From NCBI RefSeq assembly GCF_035555955.1, contig NZ_DATMGA010000003.1, positions 1-64,000 of the forward strand: a stretch of 64,000 bases of DNA, written 5' to 3'. The stretch comes from Eoetvoesia sp035555955. Lineage in GTDB: Bacteria; Pseudomonadota; Gammaproteobacteria; Burkholderiales; Burkholderiaceae_B. Both the position numbers and the translations under genes were made by a program. This document shows positions 41,119-51,185 of this stretch, piece by piece (within the stretch, counting starts at the first letter, position 1; each line of letters starts with the position of its first letter). The notes below the pieces were generated by a model, which was not told where the DNA came from, did not search any database, and saw only the letters and a program-made list of their open reading frames with translations.

Positions 41119-42572
41119 GCCGTGCCCCCCACCGTCAGACCATCCATCCGGATGGTTGGCATGCCCACCCCGACGGGCACGCTCTGGCCTTCCTTGCCGC
41201 AGGTTCCAACGCCCGAGTCCAGCTGCAGGTCGTTGCCTATCATGCTTACCCGGGTCATGGCGTCCGGCCCGTTGCCGATCAGCGTCGCGCCCTTTACCGG
41301 GTAGGTGACCTTGCCGTTTTCGATCATGTAGGCCTCGGATGCCGAAAACACGAACTTGCCGCTGGTGATGTCGACCTGCCCGCCGCCGAAGTTGACGGCA
41401 TAAAGCCCCCTCTTGACCGAGGCCAGGATTTCCTCGGGCTCGTCCTTGCCGGCCAGCATGTAGGTGTTCGTCATGCGCGGCATGGGCAGGTGCGCAAACG
41501 ACTCGCGCCGGCCGTTGCCGGTTACCGAGGTCTTCATCAGGCGCGCGTTCAGGGAGTCCTGCATATACCCCTTGAGAACGCCGTCCTCGATCAGGACGTT
41601 GCGCTGCGTGGCGTTGCCCTCGTCGTCGATGTTCAGCGAGCCGCGGCGATCGGCCAGCGTACCGTCGTCGACCACCGTAACCCCCTTGGACGCCACACGC
41701 TCGCCGATACGTCCGGCAAACACGCTGGAACCTTTGCGGTTGAAATCGCCCTCGAGCCCGTGGCCCACGGCTTCGTGCAGCAGAATGCCTGGCCAGCCCG
41801 AACCCAGCACCACCGTCATCTCGCCCGCGGGCGCGGGACGCGCTTCGAGGTTGACCAGGGCCTCGTGCGTGGCGTGCCGCACATAGGAGCGCAGGACATC
41901 GTCGGTGAAGTAGGCCAGGCCTGTGCGCCCGCCGCCTCCGCCATGGCCCATTTCGCGGCGGCCATTGCGTTCAGCGATTACCGTGAGAGACATGCGCACC
42001 AATGGGCGCACGTCGGCCGCCAGCCGGCCATCGCTGCCGGCCACCAGCACCACGTCGTATTCCATGCCCAGTCCCGCCATCACCTGGATGACATGGGGGT
42101 CGGCGGCCCGCGCCATGGCTTCCACCCGCTCGAGCAGCGCCACTTTTTCGGGCGCCGGCAGGGTGTTGAGAGGGTCGATGGCCGGATACAGGCCATGGCC
42201 GGCGGCGTCATTCGGCGTCACGATTTTTTGACGCCCCGCCCCCTGGCGCCCGATGGTGCGCACGGCGCGCGCCGACGACAGCAGGGCATCGGCGGACAAC
42301 GTGTCGGAATAGGCGAACGCGGTTTTCTCGCCGCTGAGCGCTCGCACGCCGACACCCTGGCCTATGGAAAAGCTGCCCGTCTTGACGATGCCCTCTTCGA
42401 GGCTCCAGCCCTCGCTGCGCGTATATTGGAAATACAAATCCGCGTAATCGACCTTATGGGTAAAGATCTCGCCCAGCGCGCGGGCCATGTCGGATTCCGT
42501 CAGCCCCCAGGGATCGAGCAAGACCGATTTGGCCGTGGCCAGGGCGTTAATGGAAGGATCTGCGATTTTCAT
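41115..42572 (-). CDS. tldD: Metalloprotease TldD
   Basis: This 485-residue zinc protease acts with TldE (PmbA) on peptides such as microcin precursors and CcdA. The active site H-E-A-V-G-H-G-L-E-G-D is in the middle, and N-G-R-R-E-S-F-A-H-L-P-M-P-R-M-T-N follows. The partner gene is not in the window. It lies 26 bases after nit, a pairing frequent in beta- and gammaproteobacteria. The TAG stop is formed by a repeat. Confidence 0.95.
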   Translation of the reverse strand: MKIADPSINALATAKSVLLDPWGLTESDMARALGEIFTHKVDYADLYFQYTRSEGWSLEEGIVKTGSFSIGQGVGVRALSGEKTAFAYSDTLSADALLSSARAVRTIGRQGAGRQKIVTPNDAAGHGLYPAIDPLNTLPAPEKVALLERVEAMARAADPHVIQVMAGLGMEYDVVLVAGSDGRLAADVRPLVRMSLTVIAERNGRREMGHGGGGGRTGLAYFTDDVLRSYVRHATHEALVNLEARPAPAGEMTVVLGSGWPGILLHEAVGHGLEGDFNRKGSSVFAGRIGERVASKGVTVVDDGTLADRRGSLNIDDEGNATQRNVLIEDGVLKGYMQDSLNARLMKTSVTGNGRRESFAHLPMPRMTNTYMLAGKDEPEEILASVKRGLYAVNFGGGQVDITSGKFVFSASEAYMIENGKVTYPVKGATLIGNGPDAMTRVSMIGNDLQLDSGVGTCGKEGQSVPVGVGMPTIRMDGLTVGGTA

Positions 42573-42598
42573 AAATAACCATACCGTATTGAACGTGT

Positions 42599-43417
<819 letters not shown>

Positions 43418-43650
43418 GGCTTTTATTTTTCAATATCAATGTCGTTGATCGGATTCTGTATTTGACGGCTTCTGCATTCAACTGAAATAATAAATTTTCG
43501 ATATTCAAATATATGCGAAACAAAAGTCGGTTATATTCTGGTTTTGTGTAATAACATCCGGAAATGCTCTGCGAATATGCGCAGTCGGCATATTCGAAAC
43601 CCGCATTCCCCCCCATTACTGCTCATCCATTCCTATTCCAGGAGCAACGA

Positions 43651-44013
43651 ATGACGCGTGACAATTACGCCGCACTTCAATCGAAAATCGAAAAAGAAAT
43701 CAACCGCCTCCAGAAACAGGCCCAGGCCCTTCAGGCCAAACGGCGCAATCCCGTTATCGCATCCATTATCCAGTCGATGCGCGAATATAATATAACCCCC
43801 GCCGAACTGGCCGCAGCCTTAAATAAAAAAAGCGCAGCCAGCGCACAAAAAAACAAAAACGGCGGCGCAGCCAAAACAACCCGCACCGTACCGCCCAAAT
43901 ATCGCAACCCCGAATCGGGAGAAACCTGGACCGGCCGCGGCAAACCGCCCCGCTGGGTTTCCACTGCCGAAGCCCAGGGAAAAAGCCGCGACAGTTTTCT
44001 TATTGCCAATTAA
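43651..44013 (+). CDS. H-NS family nucleoid protein (short BpH3-like)
   Basis: This 120-residue protein has an N-terminal coiled coil (Q-S-K-I-E-K-E-I-N-R-L-Q-K-Q-A-Q-A-L-Q-A-K) for oligomerisation and a C-terminal DNA-binding domain with the motif T-W-T-G-R-G-K-P-P-R-W-V. The linker is Lys/Ala/Asn rich. It binds curved AT-rich DNA and silences acquired genes, likely including the AT-rich promoters here. The start has AGGAGCAACGA. The preceding 233-base gap is AT-rich, as expected for autoregulation, and contains TTCAACTGAAAT, seen also at ectR. Confidence 0.92.
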   Translation: MTRDNYAALQSKIEKEINRLQKQAQALQAKRRNPVIASIIQSMREYNITPAELAAALNKKSAASAQKNKNGGAAKTTRTVPPKYRNPESGETWTGRGKPPRWVSTAEAQGKSRDSFLIAN

Positions 44014-44120
44014 CCCTCGGAACGAACCTGCCATAAACACAGTGCGGCTGCGCAGCGGCTCTGGACAACCCAGAACCGCTTCTGCCGCAGTCGGCGCCCA
44101 GCCGCCGGAAAGGCCGGCCG

Positions 44121-44759
44121 TCAATGCTGCCTTTCGTAGCTTATGACACGCACCTGCCCGTTGTTTCCGGGAAAACCGTCGAACACGGCGCGCGCCAGAT
44201 AAGGCATGACGGCGGGCAGGTTGTCGTGGTCGGACGTGCTGACCGCGCTGGATCGATACACCTCGGCATTCTTGCGGGCATTATCCGTGATAATTACCGT
44301 AAGGGTGTTTTTATATACTTGGACGGGCACGCTCACGACGGGCGGCGCATAATAAAACCCTCCGCCCCAGCCCCAGCCCGGATATCCGCCCCAACGGCCG
44401 TAACCATTATAAAAATACGGGTCGGCATATTGCTGCACCCAGGCCTGGTTTATTGGATTGCCATATTCGAAAGAAACCGTGAACCGCGCTTTCTGGCCCG
44501 CCGCGGCCTCGACCAGGCCGGTGCGGCCGATATTGGCGCGTATCATGTCGGCAAAGGTTTCATATTCGAGATTGCCGGCTTTTTCCTGTTGCGAAACAAG
44601 GTGATACGTCTTGCCGGCCGCGTCCGGCGGCCATTGCTCGTAGCTGGTCACCCGGGCGGACCAAGTGGGCGCTGCGCAACTGGCCAATAGCGCCAGACTT
44701 GCCAGCGCAAGCCCGGCCCGCCACCGGGAATCCCATAATTGCCCGAAACGTTGAAACAT
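44121..44759 (-). CDS. DUF4136-type lipoprotein
   Basis: This 212-residue protein has a signal peptide with lipobox L-L-A-S-C and the DUF4136 pattern (D-A-A-G-K-T-Y-H-L-V, then A-R-F-T-V-S-F-E-Y-G). A Tyr/Gly/Trp-rich stretch (G-Y-G-R-W-G-G-Y-P-G-W-G-W-G-G-G-F-Y-Y) is low-complexity and surface-exposed. ATG 44759 has AGGAG upstream; the longer frame lacks a signal. The role of the family is not known. Confidence 0.8.
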   Translation of the reverse strand: MFQRFGQLWDSRWRAGLALASLALLASCAAPTWSARVTSYEQWPPDAAGKTYHLVSQQEKAGNLEYETFADMIRANIGRTGLVEAAAGQKARFTVSFEYGNPINQAWVQQYADPYFYNGYGRWGGYPGWGWGGGFYYAPPVVSVPVQVYKNTLTVIITDNARKNAEVYRSSAVSTSDHDNLPAVMPYLARAVFDGFPGNNGQVRVISYERQH

Positions 44760-44977
44760 AAGAGCTCCTGCGCTTGTGTAATAAGACATGAAACGTGATG
44801 CAAATTCACAGCATGTCCGGAAAACCCGCAACCTATTTTGTAGAAGGCCACCCAAGTAAGACCGTTCTGCCAAGGCAAGGTTGCATTATCCCAGTAAAAA
44901 TCGGCGCGCAGCGCAAACATTGTCATGCAAACATTACAATAGACTTCATTCTTCCCCGAACTGATCAGGTTTTCGCC

Positions 44978-47677
44978 ATGCGTACCGATGCCGTACCCAC
45001 CATTTCCCGCCACGACTACCAGCCATACCCCTACCGCCTCCCCCAGGTCGAGCTGTTTTTCGACCTGGACGAGAAGCAGACGCGTGTCCGGACCGAGCTT
45101 TCCTTCGAGCGCGCCACCGCCGAAAACCAGCCCCTGGTGCTGAACGGGCAAGACCTGGTCCTGGAATCCGTCGCCCTGGACGGACGCGCTCTGGCGGCCG
45201 GCGAATACCAGCTCAACGATGAAACCCTCACCGTATTTCCCACCGCCGCCGCCTTCACGCTAAGCATCGTCAGCCTGTGCCGGCCAGCCGACAACTCCAC
45301 GCTGATGGGGCTGTACGTTTCGGGCGGCAATTTGTTCACGCAGTGCGAGGCCGAGGGCTTTCGCCGCATCACCTGGTTTCCCGACCGTCCCGACGTCATG
45401 TCGCGCTACCGCGTCACGCTCAGGGGCGACAAGTCCCGCTACCCTTTGCTGCTGTCCAACGGCAACCTGCTGGAAAGCCGCGAACTGCCCGGCGGCGCGC
45501 ATGAGGCGCATTGGGAAGACCCCCACCCCAAGCCCTGCTACCTGTTCGCCCTGGTGGCCGGCGACTTCAGTTGCCGCGAACTGTCCACCAGCACAGCCAG
45601 CGGACGAAATGTCCTGCTTCAGGTATACAGCGACCGGGGTTCCGAAGGCAAAACCGCCTGGGCGCTGGACAGCCTTGCGCGCGCCGTCAAATGGGATGAA
45701 ACCCGCTTCGGGCTGGAACTGGACCTGGATCGCTTCATGGTGGTGGCAGCGCGGGACTTCAATATGGGGGCCATGGAAAACAAGGGCCTCAACATCTTCA
45801 ATTCCTCGTATGTGCTGGCCGACCCCGATTCGGCCACCGATGCCAGCTTCCATGCCATCGAGGGCGTCATCGGGCACGAGTACTTCCACAACTGGACCGG
45901 CAACCGCGTAACCTGCCGCGACTGGTTCCAGCTTTCGCTCAAGGAAGGCCTTACGGTATTTCGCGACCAGGAATTCTCGGCCGACATGCAGGCGCGGGGG
46001 CTGCCCGCCGCCGAGGCCGCCAGCGCACGCGCCGTCAAGCGCATCGACGACGTCAGCGTGCTGCGCTCGGCGCAGTTCCCCGAAGACGCCGGCCCCATGG
46101 CCCACCCCATCCGGCCCGAAAGCTACCAGGAAATCGGCAACTTCTACACTGCAACCGTGTATGAAAAAGGCGCCGAGGTCATACGCATGCAGCACACCCT
46201 GCTGGGCGAAGACGGTTTCCGGGCGGGCATGGATGAATACTTTCGCCGCCACGACGGCAGCGCCGTCACCTGCGACGACTTCGTCAACGCCATGGAATCG
46301 GTCTACAGCAAGCGCAATCCTGGCAAAAACCTTGGCGTCTTCCGGCAATGGTATTCGCAGGCCGGAACGCCCCGCGTCAAGGTCGAGCTCGACTACGACG
46401 CCGCCGCGCAATCGTGCCGCATCACACTGTCGCAGCATTGCGATCCGGTCGGCATCGAAAAACTGCGCGAGCCGCCCGCCGCCAAGCCGCCCCTGCTGAT
46501 TCCATTCGCCATAGGCCTGCTCGACCAGCAAGGCAACCCCATCCAGCTCGAGCTCGACGGCAAGGCGCAGGACACGGCCGTGCTGGAGTTCGACCAGGCA
46601 AGGCAAAGCTGGACGTTCCCCGGCATACCCGGCCAGCCCGTCCCCTCGCTGCTGCGCAATTTCTCGGCGCCGGTCATCGTCGAATACGACTACACCAGCG
46701 CCCAGCTGAATCTGCTCGCCCGGCACGACCCCGACCCTTTCGCCCGCTGGGAAGCCGGCCAGGAGCTGGCCACCCGCCAATTGCTCAAGATCATCGCGGC
46801 AATCCAGGCCAAGGCCGCGCCAGGCGTCGACCAGGATTTCATCGACGCCTGGCGCGCGGTGCTGCAAGATACCCAGCTAACCCCCGCCTACCGTACCCGC
46901 GCACTGACCTTGCCCGGCGAAAAAATCCTCATGGAAAAAACCGCCCCCATGGACCCGGTTGCCGTGGCCGAAGCGCGCCGGTATTTGCGCGAAGCCCTCG
47001 GCCAGGCCTTGGCGCCGCTATGGCTCGACGCGTACCGTTCCGCCAGCGACCCCGACAGCCAGGCGCCCTACACGCCCGATGCGCTGTCGTCGGGGCGCCG
47101 CGCGCTCAAGAACCTGGGGCTCGCCTACCTCATGGCCGGCAAGCATCCTCATGCCCAGGACATGGCTCTCAAGCAGTTCCGCGAAGCCCGCAACATGACG
47201 GACCGCATGGGCGGGCTTTCAGCCCTGGTTCATTACGGCGACGCCGCCGCCAGCGCCCAGGCCCTGGCCGACTTCTACGGGCAATGGCAACATGACCCCC
47301 TGGTGGTCGACCGCTGGTTCACGCTTCAGGCCACCGCCCCCGCAACGCATGTTGCCACGGTGCGCGCGCTCATGGCTCACCCTGCGTTCACTTTGCGCAA
47401 TCCCAACCGCGCGCGCTCGCTTATTTTCCAGTTCTGCATGAACAACCTGTCGAACGCGCACTCGCCCGAGGGCTACGAGTTCTGGGCGGACCAGGTCATC
47501 GCCTTGAACGACCTCAACCCCGAAATCGCGGCGCGCCTCGCACGCGCCTACGACAACTGGTCGCGCTATATTCCTGCCAACCGCGATGCCATCAGGCAAA
47601 GCTACGAACGCATCCAACAACATCCTTCGCTCTCGCGCAATGTCGCCGAGATCGTGACCAAAGCCTTAAAAGTCTAG
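44978..47677 (+). CDS. pepN: Aminopeptidase N
   Basis: This 899-residue M1 metallopeptidase removes N-terminal residues from peptides in the cytoplasm. G-A-M-E-N is at 264-268 and the zinc site H-E-Y-F-H at 300-304 with the distal Glu at 323. Domain order and length match E. coli PepN. The frame is open to 44795, but ATG 44978 is the family start. fbp follows after 12 bases and may be cotranscribed. Confidence 0.96.
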   Translation: MRTDAVPTISRHDYQPYPYRLPQVELFFDLDEKQTRVRTELSFERATAENQPLVLNGQDLVLESVALDGRALAAGEYQLNDETLTVFPTAAAFTLSIVSLCRPADNSTLMGLYVSGGNLFTQCEAEGFRRITWFPDRPDVMSRYRVTLRGDKSRYPLLLSNGNLLESRELPGGAHEAHWEDPHPKPCYLFALVAGDFSCRELSTSTASGRNVLLQVYSDRGSEGKTAWALDSLARAVKWDETRFGLELDLDRFMVVAARDFNMGAMENKGLNIFNSSYVLADPDSATDASFHAIEGVIGHEYFHNWTGNRVTCRDWFQLSLKEGLTVFRDQEFSADMQARGLPAAEAASARAVKRIDDVSVLRSAQFPEDAGPMAHPIRPESYQEIGNFYTATVYEKGAEVIRMQHTLLGEDGFRAGMDEYFRRHDGSAVTCDDFVNAMESVYSKRNPGKNLGVFRQWYSQAGTPRVKVELDYDAAAQSCRITLSQHCDPVGIEKLREPPAAKPPLLIPFAIGLLDQQGNPIQLELDGKAQDTAVLEFDQARQSWTFPGIPGQPVPSLLRNFSAPVIVEYDYTSAQLNLLARHDPDPFARWEAGQELATRQLLKIIAAIQAKAAPGVDQDFIDAWRAVLQDTQLTPAYRTRALTLPGEKILMEKTAPMDPVAVAEARRYLREALGQALAPLWLDAYRSASDPDSQAPYTPDALSSGRRALKNLGLAYLMAGKHPHAQDMALKQFREARNMTDRMGGLSALVHYGDAAASAQALADFYGQWQHDPLVVDRWFTLQATAPATHVATVRALMAHPAFTLRNPNRARSLIFQFCMNNLSNAHSPEGYEFWADQVIALNDLNPEIAARLARAYDNWSRYIPANRDAIRQSYERIQQHPSLSRNVAEIVTKALKV

Positions 47678-47689
47678 CCGGAGCCCAAC

Positions 47690-48700
47690 TTGAAACGTAA
47701 AACACTTACTCAGTACCTGGTTGAACAACAACGCAGCGGCCAGGCCGTCACGGCCGAACTGCGGCTGCTCATCGAAACCGTCGCGCGCGCGTGCAAAGCT
47801 ATTGGACACGCCGTCGGCAAAGGCGCCCTGGGCGGGGTGCTGGGCAGCCTGGAAACCGAGAACGTGCAGGGCGAGGTTCAGAAAAAGCTGGATGTGCTGT
47901 CCAACGAAATCCTGCTCGAAGCCAACGAATGGGGCGGCAACCTGATGGCCATGGCTTCCGAGGAAATGGAAACCATACACCGCATTCCCAATGAATACCC
48001 GAAGGGCGGCTACCTGCTGCTGTTCGACCCCCTGGACGGCTCTTCGAACATCGACGTAAACGTTTCCATCGGCACTATCTTCTCGGTATTGCGCGCCCCC
48101 GAGGCCGCCAAAACGCGCGAGGTCGAAGAAGCCGACTTCCTGCAGCCGGGCACGCAGCAAGTGGCCGCCGGCTATGCCGTCTATGGGCCGCAAAGCATGC
48201 TGGTTCTGACAGTGGGCTCGGGCGTGGCGGGCTTTACGCTGGACCGCGAAATGGGCACCTGGGTCATGACCGCCGAAAACATGGCCATTCCCGAAGACAC
48301 CAGCGAATTCGCCATCAATATGTCCAACATGCGGCACTGGGAAGAGCCTGTCAAGCGCTATATCGACGACTGCCTGGCCGGTGAAACCGGCCCTCTGGGC
48401 AAGAACTACAACATGCGCTGGATCGCCTCCATGGTGGCCGACGTGCATCGCATCATGACGCGCGGCGGCATCTTCATGTACCCGCGCGACCAGCGCGCCT
48501 CGGGCAAAAAAGGCAAGCTGCGCCTCATGTACGAAGCCAACCCTATGAGCTTCATAGTAGAACAGGCCGGCGGCGCCTCCATCGACGGCGACCAACGCAT
48601 CCTCGACACCCAGCCCTCGGCCCTGCACCAGCGCATCGGCGTGGTGCTGGGCTCGAAAAACGAAGTCGAGCGCGTGCGGCGCTATCACCAGGAAGATTGA
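47690..48700 (+). CDS. fbp: Fructose-1,6-bisphosphatase, class I
   Basis: This 336-residue enzyme hydrolyses fructose-1,6-bisphosphate in gluconeogenesis. The metal and substrate motif F-D-P-L-D-G-S-S-N is central, M-Y-P-R-D-Q-R and K-L-R-L-M-Y-E-A-N-P follow. The start is TTG at 47690 with CCGGAG eight bases upstream; no ATG nearby is in frame at the expected N-terminus. The end overlaps the convergent hydrolase gene by 16 bases. Confidence 0.95.
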   Translation: MKRKTLTQYLVEQQRSGQAVTAELRLLIETVARACKAIGHAVGKGALGGVLGSLETENVQGEVQKKLDVLSNEILLEANEWGGNLMAMASEEMETIHRIPNEYPKGGYLLLFDPLDGSSNIDVNVSIGTIFSVLRAPEAAKTREVEEADFLQPGTQQVAAGYAVYGPQSMLVLTVGSGVAGFTLDREMGTWVMTAENMAIPEDTSEFAINMSNMRHWEEPVKRYIDDCLAGETGPLGKNYNMRWIASMVADVHRIMTRGGIFMYPRDQRASGKKGKLRLMYEANPMSFIVEQAGGASIDGDQRILDTQPSALHQRIGVVLGSKNEVERVRRYHQED

Positions 48701-49452
48701 CGCTCCCGGCCTCGAAGAAACTCCTGCACAACCCGGGCAAACTCGTCGGGCTGTTCGATATGCGGGGCATGCCCCGCATTCGGTATGGTATGCAGGCTCG
48801 CGCACGATAATGAATCCGCCAGAGTTTGCGAAACAGCGGCTCCGGTTACCTGATCATCCTCACCGCATAGAACGAGCGTCGGTGCCTGGATCGATGCAAG
48901 CCAAGGCCTGGCGTCCGTAGCGGCAATGGTTTTGGCAACCGCCATATACCCATCGGGACGCGCGCGGCGCATATGCCGTGCTATTTCCTCGACGATTTGC
49001 GTCGATGCGCCTGGGGCCGCAATCTCGGCGGCCCTTTGCATGCTTATCGTTTGAAGGCTTTGCGACAAGCCAAGCCGTCCTTGCAGCCATTTCTCTCGTT
49101 CGCGGTCGGCCAAATAGGCCCGGCCTAGGGTCGCATCCGCGAGCACCAGCGAACGCACCAGCCGAGGATGATAATGGGCCAAGGCAAGCGCGAGCAGGGC
49201 TCCGAACGAAACGCCAAGCACATGCGAAGGCTCTTCGTCCAGCAAGTCCACCACGGCATCCAGGATGGGCGTCAGCCCCTCGCCAACGGGAGAAGGAGAA
49301 TCGCCATAACCCGGCAAATCAGGTGCGAGGCAGGTGAAATCCGCAGCCAGCCTTGCCATTTGTTTGTCCCAGGCCGTCGCGCTCGCGCCGATGCCATGCA
49401 GCAAAAGAAGCCGCGGTCCGCGCCCAGCACGCAGAGCATGCAGTTTTGTCAT
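48685..49452 (-). CDS. Alpha/beta hydrolase, possibly a ring-cleavage product hydrolase
   Basis: This 255-residue hydrolase shows L-L-L-L-H-G-I-G-A-S for the oxyanion region, nucleophile G-V-S-F-G with S82, an acid in L-C-G-E-D-D-Q-V-T and His in N-A-G-H-A-P-H. MhpC/BphD and 3-oxoadipate enol-lactonase have this layout. It is the last gene of aromatic island 2 and starts two bases after the SDR stop. C-C bond hydrolysis of the LigAB product is a guess. The last 16 bases overlap fbp. Confidence 0.85.
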   Translation of the reverse strand: MTKLHALRAGRGPRLLLLHGIGASATAWDKQMARLAADFTCLAPDLPGYGDSPSPVGEGLTPILDAVVDLLDEEPSHVLGVSFGALLALALAHYHPRLVRSLVLADATLGRAYLADREREKWLQGRLGLSQSLQTISMQRAAEIAAPGASTQIVEEIARHMRRARPDGYMAVAKTIAATDARPWLASIQAPTLVLCGEDDQVTGAAVSQTLADSLSCASLHTIPNAGHAPHIEQPDEFARVVQEFLRGRERQSSW

Positions 49453-49454
49453 GT

Positions 49455-50168
49455 TCAAATACCCGTCAGTTCACCGCCGTCGACCAGGAATCCCGTACCC
49501 GTGACATAGCTGGTTGCCTCACCGCACAATGACGCCACAAAATGCCCAAAATCATCTGGCCGGCCAATCACGCGATCCTTGACCCCCAGCTCGATTGCTC
49601 GCCCGGTTTCGTGCGGACCGGCGAAGACCGCATTGATCGTGATCCCGCTCTCATAAAGCTTGGGCGCGGCGCTCTTGGCCCAGGCCCATAAAGCGCTACG
49701 CGCAGCCGCCGACAGGCAAAGGAACGGCTTGGGCGCCCTGACGCTGGTCGAGGAAATGATGACAATGCGGCCCCATTCGCCCTTTTGCATGGCCGCACTG
49801 GCGCTTCGTACCAGCCTCACCGCAGGATAGAATGTGGATTCGAAAGCAGAGGCGAAGTCTGCATCGCTGGCCTGCATGGGCAGCAGCGCAGGCGGCCCGG
49901 GCGTATTGACGATAGCCACGTCCAGGCGCCCGAACTGCTCCAGCGCGGCCTCGACCGCCATTTGCGGCAATGCCGGATCCCTCAGGTCGCCGGCCACCAC
50001 CTTGCACCGGCCGGGGTGGATCGACTCGATCTCATCCAGCTCCGCGCTGGGACGCGCAACGACAAGCATTTTGGCGCCTTCGTCCGCCAATGCGCTGGCC
50101 ACGGCTCGCCCCAGGCCTCGTGAGGCTCCGGTAACCAGGGCGACTTTATCCTTCAATCCAAGATCCAT
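49455..50168 (-). CDS. SDR-family protein lacking catalytic Tyr and Lys
   Basis: This 237-residue Rossmann protein has the cofactor motif T-G-A-S-R-G-L-G and G-I-T-I-N-A-V. The usual Y-x-x-x-K is replaced: the segment reads L-S-A-A-A-R, with the Ser-containing strand I-I-S-S-T-S-V intact. Members of the same branch are known with Leu-Ser at this place. It may be a non-redox binder, a dehydratase-like enzyme or an inactive partner. ATG 50168 has GGGAA upstream; the longer frame overlaps the operator dyad. Confidence 0.85.
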   Translation of the reverse strand: MDLGLKDKVALVTGASRGLGRAVASALADEGAKMLVVARPSAELDEIESIHPGRCKVVAGDLRDPALPQMAVEAALEQFGRLDVAIVNTPGPPALLPMQASDADFASAFESTFYPAVRLVRSASAAMQKGEWGRIVIISSTSVRAPKPFLCLSAAARSALWAWAKSAAPKLYESGITINAVFAGPHETGRAIELGVKDRVIGRPDDFGHFVASLCGEATSYVTGTGFLVDGGELTGI

Positions 50169-50195
50169 GAATTTCCCTTGTAACGTCTCATGGAT

Positions 50196-50218
50196 GCGTA
50201 GAATGTGACATACTACGC
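50196..50218. promoter_or_regulatory. Operator-like dyad between divergent SDR and GntR genes
   Basis: GCGTAG and CTACGC (50196-50201 and 50213-50218) flank an 11-base centre, AATGTGACATA. It lies in the 86-base gap between the divergent genes, the expected site for autoregulation by the GntR-type protein. Its inner TAG..CTA resembles the repeats at 54765. Confidence 0.5.
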
Positions 50219-50254
50219 GCACCACAAGACTTTCTCTAGTAACTCAAACCTGCA

Positions 50255-50935
50255 ATGTCAAAGCTCAATAGCCTAGTCCGCTCCGAATCCCTCGCTCAGC
50301 AAGGCTACAAAGCCATCCGCCGCGCGATTCGCGATGGCAAGATTCCCAGAGGACAGTTCTTTTCCGAAAGTACTCTCGCCGAATCGCTGGGCGTTTCCCG
50401 CACTCCCGTTCGCGAGGCTTTGCTGAACCTGTATCGCGACGGCGTTGTGGAAATCGTTCCCAAACGCGGCTACCGCCTCATCGACCTGGACGAGGCCGCC
50501 ATCAGCGAAATACGCCTTCTCCGGGTCGCCCTGGAGCAAATCGTGGTGGATCGCCTGTGCAAAACGGCAACCCCCGACGACATCAAGGAATTGCGTACCA
50601 TTCTGAAAGGTGCGGGAGACAGCCGGGAAGACATGTACACCATCGACGAAACCTTCCATATCCGGATGGCCGAAATGGCGAACCTGCATCAGATCCGCCA
50701 AGAACTGATGAGCGTACGGGGGAAAATGTATTTGATCGCCAGCGGTGCACGCCTCACCTCGCTGCGCGACGAAAACGTTGCCAGGGAACACTCCGAGCTC
50801 GTCGATGCTCTTGAGCAACACGACCCTAAGAAAGCCCGGCGCCTGATAAGCAGTCATGTAGAACGCTCTATCGATTCTTTTGTGGAAGCCCGCGCCGAGC
50901 TTCTGGAACGGAACTGGCTCGATCCACTTTCCTGA
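50255..50935 (+). CDS. GntR-family (FCD) regulator of aromatic island 2
   Basis: This 226-residue regulator has the winged helix (S-E-S-T-L-A-E-S-L-G-V-S-R-T-P-V-R-E-A-L, then P-K-R-G-Y-R) and an FCD ligand domain with D-E-T-F-H-I-R-M, H-S-E-L-V-D-A and S-S-H-V-E-R. It is the only plus-strand gene inside island 2 and is flanked by minus-strand catabolic genes. Its 3' end overlaps the ligA-like gene by 68 bases, tail to tail. An aromatic acid effector is likely but not shown. Confidence 0.9.
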   Translation: MSKLNSLVRSESLAQQGYKAIRRAIRDGKIPRGQFFSESTLAESLGVSRTPVREALLNLYRDGVVEIVPKRGYRLIDLDEAAISEIRLLRVALEQIVVDRLCKTATPDDIKELRTILKGAGDSREDMYTIDETFHIRMAEMANLHQIRQELMSVRGKMYLIASGARLTSLRDENVAREHSELVDALEQHDPKKARRLISSHVERSIDSFVEARAELLERNWLDPLS

Positions 50936-51185
50936 GCTCAGCTTCGGTTATGCATGCGTAGTAGCGTTCCATGGACCAGCCCACGGCGCGCGAGAAATAG
51001 AGCAGGGCCATGGGAGAAACCCCTGCCAGCCACAAAGCGCCGATATCCCGCTCGCGCACGGCGGCGCGCAAGGCATCCGGCAACGACGCCGCGGCGATCA
51101 CGTCTTCGCTGCTTTTTTCATAGGCCTCTTTCAAATGGCCGCGCGTGATGTCGATCAGAAATTGGGTGACCACGCTTTCCTTCAT
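50868..51185 (-). CDS. LigA-like small subunit of extradiol dioxygenase
   Basis: This 105-residue helical protein resembles the LigA domain (F-L-I-D-I-T-R-G-H-L-K-E-A-Y, A-A-V-R-E-R-D-I-G-A-L-W-L-A-G-V-S-P-M-A-L). It is shorter than the first island's copy. ATG 51185 overlaps the ligB-like stop (ATGA), a reverse order from island 1, where ligA precedes ligB. The frame above 51185 is not used. It overlaps the GntR gene on the opposite strand. Confidence 0.78.
   Translation of the reverse strand: MKESVVTQFLIDITRGHLKEAYEKSSEDVIAAASLPDALRAAVRERDIGALWLAGVSPMALLYFSRAVGWSMERYYACITEAELRKVDRASSVPEARRGLPQKNR

Noticed and set aside
44041..44095. Terminator after the H-NS gene
   Set aside because: An imperfect 11-base stem (AGCGGCTCTGG with CCAGAACCGCT) exists but there is no T tract, so it is too weak to list.
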